A DNA stretch of 26,816 bases from Armadillidium nasatum (lineage: Eukaryota > Arthropoda > Malacostraca > Isopoda > Armadillidiidae). Shown piece by piece: positions 9,719-21,522 of this stretch (the first letter of the stretch is position 1; every line of letters begins with the position of its first letter). The stretch spans positions 1 through 26,816 of the forward strand of contig SEYY01005587.1 of assembly GCA_009176605.1 (NCBI GenBank), in the 5' to 3' direction. The notes under the pieces are model-generated. The model had not been told where the DNA came from, searched no databases, and worked only from the letters and a program-made list of their open reading frames with translations. The translations under genes and the position numbers were made by a program.

Positions 9719-11281
9719 TCATTCCTTGGAACTTTTATAGTATTTACGCTTCAGTATGGTGGTATCGAACCTAACATTTTTCCGTTTTGGTGTTTCGGTG
9801 TATGGTTCTGACGCATCTCTGCTTCTGGTTTTTATTGGAGATCTTAGTATTCTTGTATACCCCTGTGGTGGTGGTTTGTAATCTTTATCCGTTTCTTTCT
9901 GCTTAACTCTCACAGATATGGGTGATTCTTCTTCGTAAGTAGTCGTTTCCTCCTCCAATTGCGGTAAGCTAGCCTGTTGGTCAGTATACTGCCATGTCTC
10001 TTCTGCTCCATTTTCTATAATTTCTGTCTCTCCAGGAGGTTCTGTATCTATCACTCGTTCGTCCTTATGACCTTCCGGCTCCTCACCTTTATCTATCGAT
10101 TCACTCCTGGCTTCCTGCTTTTGGTGTGAACGTAATGCCGCTCTCGCATTTGGCAATGGGCAGTATACTACTTCATCGTCATCTCTATCCTCATCATCAT
10201 CTTCTTCGTCACTAGCTCTTCTCTCTTTGGTCATTATTCTCCTTTTATTTCCTCCTATCACCTTTGCACTGCTCAAACTCTTGTGCTGGTTTTCTCTATT
10301 GTCTTTGCTTTGTACCTTAACTATCTTGAAGTTGTCTGCATGACAATTATAGAGTTTGTTATCTTGCGGATCCCTCAAAATGTATACATTACCACAGCCG
10401 AATCGGCTTGCTAAGCCTTCTACTCGGAGCGGGCCTCTCCATTTTCGATATAATTTTGGTGACAAGTTAGGAGGCTTCACGGTCTTCATATACACCAAAT
10501 CTCCGGGTCTTACCTCTCTGGTGGTACTATGCTTGTCCATTTGTAAAGTATACTTCTTTACCTCCTTCTCTAATATGTCTTTTCCTTGCTCTCTTATCCT
10601 TTTAATTCTATTATATAGTATTTCCGTTAAATTATCAGAATTAGGGTTCTCTGCCCTTGTATTTCTGATCAAAGTACTGTTAGGTAATTCTGATGGCATG
10701 CGTTTTGTATAGCCATAGAGCAAGAAATGTGGGTCCGACTTTATGCTGGCATTATATGTATTATTGATAGTAGCCTGTGCTAAAGGCAAGAATTGGTCCC
10801 AGTCCTTTTGATTGTCCTTGACATAGCATCTTAGATAGTTCTCTATGTCTTTATTAGCCCTTTCCACTGTACTATTACTCCATGGACTACGGACTGCGAT
10901 TTCGACCTTTTTTATCCCGAATCTTTTACATATCTCTTTCATCATTGTACCCTTAAATTCCCCGGCATTATCGGACAACAATGTCCCGGGACATGTGTGA
11001 TTTACAATGATTCTTTCTATCAAATTTCTGACCATTGTGGAGCTATCTCTATTCTTAAGTGCCACCAACTCTACATACCTAGTAGTTTGGCACTTAAACA
11101 CGAGGATATATTGATGCCCTTTCGTCGATTTGGGCAGCGGACCTAACACATCCATTGCCACCTTTTCGAAGGGGGTATCTGCCAACGGGTATTGCCCCAG
11201 TTTAGCTCTAGCTGGGTTGTTGCCTTTAACCGATTGACAAATATGGCATTGTTGGCAATACTCTTCTACACGTTTTCTCAT

Positions 11282-11290
11282 TGTTCTTAA
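11282..11290 (-). other. Inactivating frameshift in copy B pol, inside the integrase zinc finger
   Basis: Copy B has TTCTTAAAA where copy C has TTTTAAAA on the plus strand, one extra base. The HH and CC pairs of the HHCC finger fall in different frames, so copy B cannot make integrase by normal reading. Confidence 0.85.
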
Positions 11291-13721
11291 AATAAAACCT
11301 TCTCCTCAATCGCTTCAATGTGCGCTCTATACCCGTATGCCCTGATTCGAAAGCTGCGTGTGCTAGCATGATGGCGGTTTCGATGAGTGTGTCCGGAATA
11401 TATACTTTATAATTAGTATCTTGCTTTATAAAGATCATACCATGGAACATCTTATAACCTGGAATGTGTTTACCTTTTTCCATCTCACTATAGAGATTCC
11501 CCAATCTTGGGCAAGCTTTCTGTGCCTTACTTATTATCTTTGCATCCAGAGACATCACTATGGGCAGTTCTGTTTCTTGCTCTTGCTTAATATGATCGAC
11601 ACTCTCCTCACTCTCCGCATCGCTATTTTCCCCTTCTTCTTCCGGAATATATCTGGACAGAAAATCAGCTACCTGATTCTTCTTCCCTTTTATATACTCA
11701 AATTTGGGGCAAAAATCACTCACAATAAGTGACCATCTTGCCAACCTTGCAGATGGGTAGTCTTTCTTGGCAAAAATAGCTATTGCAGCAGTGTGGTCAC
11801 ATTTCACTGTTATTGGGTATCGATATATCATATTTTTAAACTTCTTCAAAGCAAAAACTATCCCTAGTGCTTCCATCTCTGTGATAGAATAGTTCTTCTC
11901 GCTTTTAGTTAATGTTCTGCTTGCAAAGCTTACAGGCCTTTCATTACCGGTTTCATCTTCTTGCAGAAGTACCGCACCCAAACCTTGCTTTGAGGCATCA
12001 GTCACTATGATAAATTCCTTATCATAATCTGGGTACTGGAGCAATGGTTCTTGAGCTAATAACTCTTTCAACTTTCTCAGAGCTTCCTCCTGCTCTTCAC
12101 TCCAATCGAATTTCTCTTTCTTTTTCAATAGCTTATTTATTGGTGATGCTATGGTGCTGAAATCTGGGATCAGATTTCGGAAAAAGTTAAAGAAACCCAT
12201 GACTGACCTAACCTCTGGCACGTCCCTCGGACTTTTGATCTTCTTGAGAGTTTTGATCTTTTCTGGATCCACTGTGATTCCCTTATCAGATATTAGGAAT
12301 CCTAGAAATGTGACTTCTCTTTTGAAGAATGCACACTTTTCTAGTTTTAATTTAAGATTACTCCTTCTTAAAGCATCAAAGACTGCCTCTAAATTCTTAT
12401 AATGAGACTCCATGTCCTTGGCAAAGATTACTATGTCATCGACATAACTTAAACAAGCCACCCCGATGCACCCAGACAATGCTGTTTGCATTACCCTACT
12501 AAACACTGCTGGTGCTTGTTTCAATCCCATTGGGAGTACCGTGGGCTGAAAGGATCCCAGTGGGGATCGAAAAGCTAAAGTCGGCCTTGATTCCCTAGCC
12601 AATTGCACATGATGAAATCCATCCTTTATATCTATTGTGCTGAAAATTTTAGCTTTTCCCAGGCTATTTATGGTTTCCCCTATGTCGGGTATGGGGAACC
12701 TGTCTGACACACTGTGTCTATTCACCTGTCTATAATCCACGCATATTCTTAATTTGCCCGCTTCCTTCTTGGGTACTACCAATAGGGGTGACGAGAAAGG
12801 TGAAACAGAAGGTTCAATCAATCCTTCTTTCAACTGACTCTTAGTCCATTCCTTTATCCCTTCTTGATACACTCGCGGTTGCTTGTATTGTTGGGTATAT
12901 AGCACCTTAGGGCAATCTGGTTCCAATTCTAATTTGAACTCATACCCAGGGTATTTCCCGATTGGGTCATCTGCCAATCCCACAATATCTCTGTTCTTCA
13001 TCAAGAAGCTTATCATTCTTTCTAATTCCTCTCTGTTTCTCAGAACGCTGCCTTTCTTGCTTGTCTTGGTTAATATTGCTCGATAAGTCTCATATAACTG
13101 TTCAGGGGTCAATCCTAGAGACTTGGTAGGGATATCATTTTGAGGCCCCATCTTCCTGGCCTTCTCTCTACCTGCGTCATGTATTTTTTTCATTAGCGTT
13201 TCTCTGGTAGCGTTGATGCCTTCAGGTTCTGCGATACTCCCTTCTTTCTTTCTTACGCATTTTCGATGCATATTTTGCCTGTTATTTATATACATCTTTG
13301 AGTGTTGTACTGAATTTACAGGTAGTTCTTCCACCTCAAAGACTCGTGTAATTCTCTCTCCCTTTCCTAATTTAATAGCATTGAGTCCTAAATTCAGTAT
13401 TTCTACCAATATTTTTCCCTTCTTTACTGGAGATAGAGCACTTCTGATGAAGATGCATCCATCCTCCCTCAAGTCACTATTAGCCTCAGTTACCATTAAT
13501 TGACCTTCGCGAAGAGAGTGTTTACCTTCTTGGCTACACAAGGTAACTTCGAACAAGTTCCTACTACTTGACGGTATCTCTCTGGTCTGTTCTATGGTAG
13601 CTATAAAGCTAGGTTCTTTTTCTTCAATGAGTTGTGTATCATAATCGGGTGTAGGAATTGTATAGTCGGTTATTTTAATGTCATTTTCGGTGATTCTCTC
13701 ATTTTCAGAGCTTAATGAGAA

Positions 13722-14381
13722 CTCTGGCGATTTTACTCTCCCATTTGGGATACGCAACTCTTTGCTCGGTATGCTGTGCTCACGCCGATGCGGATTATGG
13801 CTATTGCAGATACTCTCCACGCTTTGCGATGTTACTATCCCCTTTGGGCTACGCACTTTTTCATGGTGACTGCTGTGCTCATTCTCCTCCATCAATTGAC
13901 CAGCATAGTGCGAGCTGTGCTCATTCTCTCCTTCAGAATGGCCATTACAACTATTTTTCACATCTTGCGCTTTTACTATCCCGCTTGGGCTACGCATTTC
14001 CATATTTTGACTGCTGTGCTCATTCTCAATTTCGGAATGGCCATTGCAGTGCATGCTATGCTCATTCTTACTGCTAGAATGGCTTTTATACTTCTTTTGC
14101 GAGTTTACCACCTTGGTCGGTGTACGCTGTACATTTGAGTGAGGGCTATGCTCATTCTCACCTGTTCTTTTGTTTACTATATTTTTACAAAAGAAATTAA
14201 GAAAAATGAAATATAAATATTCAATGAAATTTTTCACCTTCTGGTTATGTGGGTAATTTTCACCCCACCTTCTTTGTATGCACTGCTCATTCCGTCCTTT
14301 AGACTGGCTTTGGCATATCTCCTGCGCATTTACCATCTCGATCGATGTACGCTGTAATTTCGGTTGAGTGCTGTGCTCATT
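13722..14381 (-). repeat. Coding repeat region in the pol linker, copy B
   Basis: It encodes residues 471-690 of copy B pol. Two short motifs alternate. One is NEHS (471, 546, 576, 590, 623, 637, with variants NEQC at 501 and REHS at 670). The other is R-[ST]-P-x-G-x-V-x-[SA]-Q-like (481, 556, 600, 647, 680). On the plus strand the recurring word is CTGTGCTCATTCTC. Units are imperfect and 15-75 residues apart. The region is hydrophilic and probably disordered. Confidence 0.8.
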
Positions 14382-15817
14382 CCGATCCTGGAGATTTTTA
14401 TCACGCAACTCCTTTTGCGGGTAAAATTTATTGTCACGCGCCCTTCCTTGGCCCGGGTATTCATCGAGACTTACTTGTGATGGCAGAATTCTCTTACCAT
14501 AAAACATTAACTGCTCGGCATATTTTCCTTCAGCATTTTTCTGGCTGTATCCATGCCTTCCTTCCGATCCTGGCCACTTCTTTTCGTTGGGACTTAGGCT
14601 AACTTGCGGCCCTTGAAGCTTTACGCTACGGGTATTGGCATGGGTGTTATATATATCGGACTGCTTACTTTCAAGACTTAAGTCCTTTAATTTCTCTATG
14701 AGGGATTCTACCTCATTATCTTCATCAGATTCATGCATTTCACTCGATTTTCGCTGCGCTCTGTCTCTCTCAAGACTCACGTTTTTAGGCACATGGCTCA
14801 CAAGACTCACACTACGCCCTTGTTGCGATTCTCGTTGCTTGCTTTCGAGCTCAGAGGTGATCCCTAACTGCATTGGGAGACTGCGACCTACGCTACGGTT
14901 TTGAGCATGTCTGGCATAATTATTACGTTTACTTTCACCCTCTGAAAGCGGGGCCTTTGACTGCGTTGTGGGGGTTAATGGCAGTGACATATCGTTTACC
15001 TTCGCCTCCCAAATACCGCGTCTTAGGTCATTTTGGCTATCCTCATCTTTCATGAGTTCGTATGTATCTTCATAGATTCCACAATATGTGTTGCTTCCAA
15101 ATTTTGGAAGACTTATTGGTTCGAAACCTGGAGGTGACATGACTATGTCTTGCTCCTTAGGTTTCGGTCTCTCCTCACAATGTTCCAACTTTAGGGACCC
15201 AGTGCCATCGGCTACATCTTCCTCGATGCATGGCTTGTGAGTCAATTTAAGCTCAATCTCAGGAGCAAATGGATTTATAGTGGGTATCCGACTCTTTTGT
15301 CGGCTATAATATAGTCTATTATGTGCGAAATCAAGCACTAAGGGTAGTTCAGACAGGCTGTCGCATCCAAGCAAGACATTGCCTCTGAAACTGCAATCGT
15401 CTCCTACGATTAAGGCATTAATAGTATGTATATATTTATATATCTTCACATTTATGGCTACTCTGCCATATACAGATATTTTGCCATTTGTTATGGATCT
15501 TAAGCTAACATATGCCTTGTGTACTTTGAACTGGCAATCATGTTTTAGCTCTTCATATCTGTCTCTTTTTATCAGGGTTATGGATGATCCCAAATCTGTA
15601 AAACAAGACTCTGGGTGTAGTCCCCTATTCCCGATTATTTCCAAGGGAATATAGTAACCTGACACTCTAGACCTTTCTTTTAACTTGCCTTCTTGGCCAC
15701 TAAAAGCGTGAGTTCCATGTGTTTCATGGTGCTTAGCCTTGAAGGTGGGAGTGTCATCGGTGGGGGACCCTTTTACTTTTATCATTCCCATAAAATGGGT
15801 TTCTTTTGAGACAGGCC

Positions 15818-15824
15818 TAAAAAA
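15818..15824 (-). promoter_or_regulatory. -1 frameshift heptamer T_TTT_TTA at gag/pol, copy B
   Basis: Gag codons here are GAT TCT TTT TTA GGC, so T_TTT_TTA is in slippery phase, and the -1 frame runs open into pol. A_AAA_AAG (15830-15836) lies 5 bases upstream in the same phase. A 5-bp hairpin CCCAT-TTT-ATGGG starts 18 bases downstream and contains the pol ATG; that spacing is longer than the usual 5-9. The alternative route is reinitiation at the overlapping ATG. Confidence 0.62.
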
Positions 15825-16499
15825 GAATCCTTTTTTCTGGCCCCTTTATTATATGTCTCATCTATCTTGTGGACATTGTCCTCATAATCGCTTTCATCTG
15901 GCTCTTCATCACAATATAATGTGTCCTCTGGGCCTGAGTCTTCTTCCTCTTCGTCGGAGGGGTACTCTATCGGCCATCTCCACTCTCTTGGTTCCCATAT
16001 GTCTTCTCGACTGGGTTTATCGGTGATCTCATTCACCTTATGCTTTCTTGGTAGTGGAGCCTTTGATAAATATGGTCTTTCCCTTCCTTCTTTCGGGTAT
16101 GACCTTTCCTTTCCTGGTGCAGGAAATCTGACTGGAGAGATGCTATTAGAGCGACGTTTTTCGTCTTCTCCAGCTCCTTCTCTCTCCTTTTGGTATCCAT
16201 ATTTTGTGTTAGGCCTGGATCCCTGGCCTCTCTTTTTGTCAGGAATATTCCATCTGACATAACCTCTCCTTTGAGGAGACGTGGATCTTCTCTCACGTTC
16301 CTCGGAGTCACGTCGTCTTGTTGGCCCTTTGCTTAAATCTCTACCCCTTACGTAGCCTCTTTCCCTACTACTATTCCACGATGTCCTATTGCTCTTACTC
16401 CAGGCTGGGCCCCTAGTTCTCTGCTGGCGACTTTCATAATTATTATATTTATTATAGTTAGGATATGTTTGCATATAAGGTCGATCCCGATCCCATATA

Positions 16500-16502
16500 T
16501 TT
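16500..16502 (-). other. Inactivating one-base loss in copy B gag
   Basis: Copy A has four T and copy B three T at the matching site (plus strand ATATTTTCTTT versus ATATTTCTTT). It separates the capsid part from the Arg-rich part of gag. Confidence 0.85.
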
Positions 16503-17389
16503 CTTTCCTAGTTCTCCTATCATATTCATCTTCCCTTTCCTCTCGTGCATCCACAGCACTAACTTTGTCTAAAACAGGCCTATGCATGCCGAATTTTTCA
16601 GTCAGCTCTGCTACTAATTCTGTAACAGTTTTGGTTACTGACATGGCCTTGTTCAACTCTATTTTCATGGCCCTGTTTGGCAGTTTACTGTAGAGTATCG
16701 CCATCAGAAAGATCTTTTGACCTTCAGGCGAATATGTGGCTTTATATCTACCTTCTACTTCCTCTAAGAAGTTGTTGAGGTACCCTAAAGATTGATTTAT
16801 GTGTGTGGAGATTGAGGTGCTTTTATTCCATTGCAACCTCAGCAACTCCTCAAACTGGTCAAAGACTCTTGTTGAGCTTGCCGGTGCTAAATTATCTAAA
16901 AGGGCTTTCTTGAACTCCGCGAAGTTCTGTGCATCTCGTACTTCCAAGCAATTCTCCAACACAATTCTAGCAGTGGAGGCTTCCTTCGGAGATATGTTGC
17001 AACATGCGATTGCAATTTTCTCTTGATCTGTGGTTATTCCTTCAGCGTCAAAACTCCTCTCCAGCAGTTTTAACCATAGATGCACACTGGGTCCGGTTTC
17101 CGAGCCGGGCCCCTCCAATAAGGGAATCTTGCTCTTCGAATAAAACAGGCGCTGCAAGTTAAAAGCACTTGTTCCTGCTCCAACATTGCTACCATCACCC
17201 GTGTTGTTGCCTGTATTGCTCATGTTGTCTGTGTGTGTTTGTGTATCTTGCGTAATATTATGGGACACGTTAGGTGTTGTAGGAGGGCTTAAAATCTGCT
17301 CCGTGATTCTAACTTATGGTCTCCCTCTTTCTTCCTCTTACAATTTTACTTTTCTCCCTAATTTTTCGCTGTTTTAATTTGATTGACTA

Positions 17390-17395
17390 ACTCAC
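17390..17395 (-). promoter_or_regulatory. Candidate 5' splice site, leader of copy B
   Basis: CAC|GTGAGT on the minus strand, unchanged from copy A and at the same distance from the gag ATG. This is the copy in which a donor, gag, pol and the ORF3 acceptor can all be seen together. Confidence 0.3.
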
Positions 17396-17465
17396 GTGCT
17401 GTACCGCTATTTTATAGCCAATGTATATATATAGTGGTGTCACAACAATAGGAACTCAATTCCTA

Positions 17466-17614
<149 letters not shown>

Positions 17615-18643
17615 CTTAAAGATATTTATAATTTTATTTTATGTTGCTTAAAACTAAAATTTTACGTCAGAGTGTGTGTGTGTGCACACACAGAAATATT
17701 TAAAATTCTCGTTGATAAGCAAAGCTCCGCTAATTTCTCAACAAAAGTGTGTCACTTTTTTCATACAATTCGCGAGCAAAACGGATGAATTTGTGAGTAA
17801 CAAATTGCGACGAAATGTCGGAATCTATGAAAATTTGAAGTATAGGCTTTTGTTGGTGAAATGTAGGCGTTTTTGTGTTGGTCTGTTTAAGATTGTTGTT
17901 TTCTGTTGTAAAGAGAATCAACAATTTGAGTTCGTATGTTTTGTAACGGATGTGACGTCAATTGACACTATATGTTTTGAGCAGAGTTTCGAAAACAGTT
18001 CTCAGCTTCAGAAGAGATAATGTATATCCGGTATTGATATTTAGTCAATAACAAATATGGCTGAAGCCGTGTCTGTGTGTGTGTGAGTCAAGCAAAACCG
18101 GCTTTTTATCGGCTGTTGAATGCTTGTTAGCACACAAATGTATGTACAGACAATTTTATTGTAATTGTTTGGAGAAATTTGTAAGAGAGGAAAAGATTGT
18201 ATACTGTATTTCGTACTTCCTTTTATACAGATATTACATTCAACAAGCACGATGGTGCTTCTTTCGGAAACAAACACTTTTCAATCTTTTCGTTAAATTT
18301 TACGCAAAGAACAAGTATCAACAAATACATACAAACAAATGATAGAATGAATGTTACTGCTAGCAAATCGGTGTACATCTGTGATAGACCAAATTTTCGC
18401 ACAGAAATTCCTTCTTTTATGCTTTCACTCGGCTTACATACAATCAAATCTTTATTAATTAATCAACTTGCCAAACAAATTGGTCGATTGAGTTGTTCTA
18501 CCTGACTCTATTGGTTGGAATTGGAATATGATATCTTTTTAAAGAAAATTTATATACAAATTTTCTATAATCGTTCTACCTAAGGAAATTGGGTTTTTCA
18601 CTTGGGATAAAATGCAATATAGCAATATATGCTATCCTACTAT

Positions 18644-18645
<2 letters not shown>

Positions 18646-18741
<96 letters not shown>

Positions 18742-18774
18742 TTACAAATTATTAACTTTACAATAGGGTCAACG

Positions 18775-18807
<33 letters not shown>
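18646..18807. repeat. Two (TA)n arrays, leader of copy B
   Basis: 18646-18739 and 18775-18807, separated by a short unique spacer, matching the pair at 4040-4218. Confidence 0.95.
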
Positions 18808-19420
18808 CGTCCTTGTTTATTTCTATTGATATTCACCTTCCACACAGAGCTGGGTTTCCCAATGGATTCTGGATTTTGGAGTGAAGTCGGCTTCGTTCCT
18901 TCGCACAGTCACTGGGGGAATGGAAAGTCTCTTTGTAGACCTGGAACTTCTCTCAAGGAAGACGGTCTAGGCGATTGAAGTCTGGTAGTTTATCGACCCT
19001 CTTCGACGCAATACTTCGACGTAGCTTCTTCCTCAGTGCGATCACATGCGATGGCGAACTTCGGAACCTCTTCTCTTATCTAGTTCCGACCCTTCAACGT
19101 CAGGAATGTTTCTTTTAACGAATTCCTGGGACATCCGATTTTTGGAATTCTCTTCAATGACAAATTCCAAGAGTTCCTTCTTCTTTCTTCGCTTCGGGAA
19201 ATATGTTCGGCTAACTGGGGTTCTGGAGATCCGGGCTCTTCTTACGACGACGTTTTAATTTTTTTAAAATTTTGTTATTTTCTTCGCTACGCTATTCTTC
19301 TATAATTTTAGCGTTTTAGCGGGTATTTCCTTTTCTTTGGACTTCTCAGGCGTTTCTTCTTTGATTCTGCCTGCGTCTTTTTCGAATTGGATTCTGAAAA
19401 ATATTGATTTAGTCCTGTAA

Positions 19421-19431
19421 GGAGGGCGCCA
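19421..19431 (-). promoter_or_regulatory. Primer binding site of copy B
   Basis: TGGCGCCCTCC on the minus strand, identical to the site beside LTR1 and at the same distance from the LTR end. Confidence 0.6.
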
Positions 19432-19615
19432 AATTACTGTGGCGGGGGAATTCCCTTGTATGCTACCCTTACGTTCCTTTACACGTAACTCTTCTTACAA
19501 ATTGACCTGACGAATGATTTTCCCTGATGGGTTTTTTATATTAAGTTTTCTACTAACGGTATAGGTTCTTTCCTTTTCAATGGTCAATCCAGTAGCACTA
19601 CAAGCACCGTCACAA

Positions 19616-19621
19616 TTTATT
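19616..19621 (-). terminator. LTR2 polyadenylation signal AATAAA
   Basis: Counterpart of the LTR1 signal, with the same hexamer and GT-rich downstream stretch except for a single base change. It would end transcripts of copy C. Confidence 0.55.
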
Positions 19622-20016
19622 CATACAAGATATAACCTTCGTCTGGATTAATATCATTAAACGTAGACCACCAGGTTGTGGGCTTCAAGGAATAATTTAG
19701 AACAATTGGATTTCCTCGATATTTTATTTATTTAGCAAATGAGTCGCTTGGCCCACGGTATTTAAATAGCTAATTAAAAGTTAAAACAAAATGACTAAAA
19801 AAATACTATTCAGAGCTTTAAACAAAACTGCAAGGTACAAAAAGCTACAAAGTATAAAAATGAATCCCCAAAAAAAAAACTACAAGGTATAAAAAGCTAC
19901 GTCGAAATATTACGTCTATATTTCTGAAAAATAATTGAAAAGAATATATATATATTTATATATATATAAATACATATATATTGTACAATTTTTTATTTTA
20001 ATTATAGTATTCGCAA

Positions 20017-20044
20017 ATATATATATATATATATATATATATAC
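20017..20044. repeat. (TA)n inside LTR2
   Basis: Short TA array at the position of 5429-5458 in LTR1. Confidence 0.9.
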
Positions 20045-20145
20045 ATTTGAGAATAGTTCGATATTTGTTTTCTGTTTTAGGTATAAAATTTTACTTATTA
20101 AAATTTAATGTACTGGAAGATTTTGTAAATCATTTTGAAGGTCTG

Positions 20146-20168
20146 GTAAATCATTGATGATGATTTAC
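20146..20168. other. Perfect 9-bp hairpin in LTR2
   Basis: The same stem and loop as in LTR1, unchanged. Confidence 0.7.
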
Positions 20169-20283
20169 ATAAACAACGAAGCAATAAAGCAGCCGGCTAC
20201 TTGGAGCTCATCGCTTAGTGCGAATGAATGTCCATTTCAATATCGAGCCAAGCCTATAGTGTTGGGGGCCGTCCTTATGGGCG

Positions 20284-20313
20284 TATTTATATAGGCCCTT
20301 CTATATGACGTCA
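20284..20313 (-). promoter_or_regulatory. LTR2 promoter: CRE plus TATA box
   Basis: The same elements as in LTR1 are unchanged: TGACGTCA at 20306-20313 and TATATAAATA at 20284-20293 on the minus strand. It would drive gag and pol of copy B. Confidence 0.6.
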
Positions 20314-20368
20314 ATTAGTACAAGAGGCGGGCGATATATCCTTTATAGATAAGTAAGTTTCAATAACA

Positions 20369-20383
20369 ACTTGCCTCACCTTT
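20369..20383 (-). promoter_or_regulatory. Polypurine tract of copy C
   Basis: The minus strand reads AAAGGTGAGGCAAGT, one G-to-A change from the copy B tract that keeps the purine character. It sits directly against LTR2. Confidence 0.45.
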
Positions 20384-21399
20384 AGTAATACTACTAAGAG
20401 TAATGATAATGATAATAATAAATGATAGAATAATTATAATATGAAGTATTATACTTATTATTAATATAGTAGAATAATTATAATATGAAGTATTATAATT
20501 ATTATGGCCTTCTAGAAAAGATTTACAAAAGATTCTTGTAAAATAGAAAGCAAATTGCAAATTGCAATTATCCGGCTTTATAGAAAACTCCCGGCCGTCA
20601 TAAAAATGCGGAAGGCATTTTTCAAAGAACGAAAACAAATAACACGCGGCAAAAACAAAATTTTTAAAAAATGAGTAAATAAAATCCTAAGCCCTACATA
20701 TTTTGACAAAATTACAATCTCCATGGGCCTCGCAGAAATAAAACAATTCAAAAATCACCATGCAACACAAAGTTGAAAAAAAAATTATTAACATAAGAAA
20801 ATGAGTCCAATCACTATTCGAGTAAACAATCGATTAACAACAGACCAAAATAAAATGGTTATATATATAAGATCGTGTAAAACAATCGATCAAAGCAGAT
20901 GATTACAATTAATTAAATATGAAAAGGTTAAATATAATCGATTAAAATAGTACAATCGATTAAAAGCAAATCAAAACAAAAACTCAGGTACTAAAACTCT
21001 AAAATAATAACATAAATAAAATTAAAAATCAATCTTGAAAATAAATTTGAAATTGAAATCATAATAACATTGAAGATTCGGTTGAAATTCGTTTAAAACA
21101 AATTAAAATCAAGTGATCGAGTGAAACAATCGATCTATAAGTGGATTACTTTAGGGCAATTAAACTAAATGAAATAATTCTGGAATTAAAATTAAATGGT
21201 ATAAACAAAAAATGAAACATGACAAGATCAAACAATCTCCAATATATGGGAGAACCACTGTATCAATAAAATACATAAAATCCAATGTAACACAAAAATT
21301 AAATATATTAAAAAGTCCAATGTAGATTTATACATTCATAAATAAATGCATAGATCTTATTCCAACATAGAATCAAATTTCCCAAGCTAAATCAACCAA

Positions 21400-21522
<123 letters not shown>

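Larger units (their letters stand above)
9719..15791 (-). pseudogene. pol: pol, copy B: protease-linker-preRT-RT-RNase H-integrase, one frameshift
   Basis: This is the replication polyprotein. Codons 1-1521 are open from the ATG at 15791. The retropepsin-like protease has TDLGSS at D66 and LLGCDSL at 140-146. A linker with NEHS repeats spans about 180-740, and a pre-RT domain with KGKILVEILNLGLNAIKLGKG about 780-825. RT is about 960-1190 (catalytic D1054, D1118, D1119 in YVDD). RNase H is about 1258-1380 (D1265, E1307, D1332, D1376), followed by the HH half of the integrase finger (H1478, H1485). An extra base near 11282-11290 then shifts the frame. The rest is open from 11281: CC of the finger (C9, C12), catalytic D44, D104 and E140 with exactly 35 residues between the last two, a GPY/F-like RKWRGPL at 279-285, and a 200-residue charged tail. 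No chromodomain is seen. Allowing for the shift, Pol would be about 2023 aa. Confidence 0.93.
15782..17223 (-). pseudogene. gag: gag, copy B, one frameshift
   Basis: The structural polyprotein starts at the first in-frame ATG (17223); the open frame extends upstream without another ATG. Residues 20-215 look like a Ty3-type capsid (helical, with HLWLKLLERSF near 48-58 and FAEFKKALLDNL near 101-112). After codon ~240 a single lost T near 16500-16502 shifts the frame. The second frame gives an Arg-rich segment (RTRGPAWSK, RGRDLSKGPTRRRDSEERER) and then an acidic stretch (PSDEEEEDSGPED). There is no CCHC zinc knuckle; nucleic-acid binding is presumably by the Arg-rich part, as in spumaviral Gag. 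Full length would be about 480 aa. The stop at 15782 overlaps the pol ATG by 10 bases. Confidence 0.88.
19438..20368 (-). repeat. LTR2, about 931 bp, shared by copies B and C
   Basis: This is the counterpart of LTR1 with the same TGTGGCG start and AATAACA end, the same TATA, CRE, hairpin and AATAAA, and the same PBS-like and purine flanks. It differs mainly in the AT-rich centre (about 19968-20016), where LTR1 has a 31-A run and LTR2 has unrelated AT-rich sequence. Confidence 0.68.

Noticed and set aside
14162..14237. GT...AG segment in the pol linker that looks like a small intron
   Set aside because: Lengths to the available AG sites (61, 71, 76) are not multiples of three, while the unspliced frame is open throughout.
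13722..14381. The coding repeats as a CRISPR array
   Set aside because: Units are imperfect, unevenly spaced, in a eukaryotic element and continuous with a coding frame.
10356..16262. Plus-strand open frames across gag, pol and ORF3 (such as 10356-10712, 13715-14138, 15921-16262)
   Set aside because: Antisense shadows of long minus-strand coding regions with recognisable domains.
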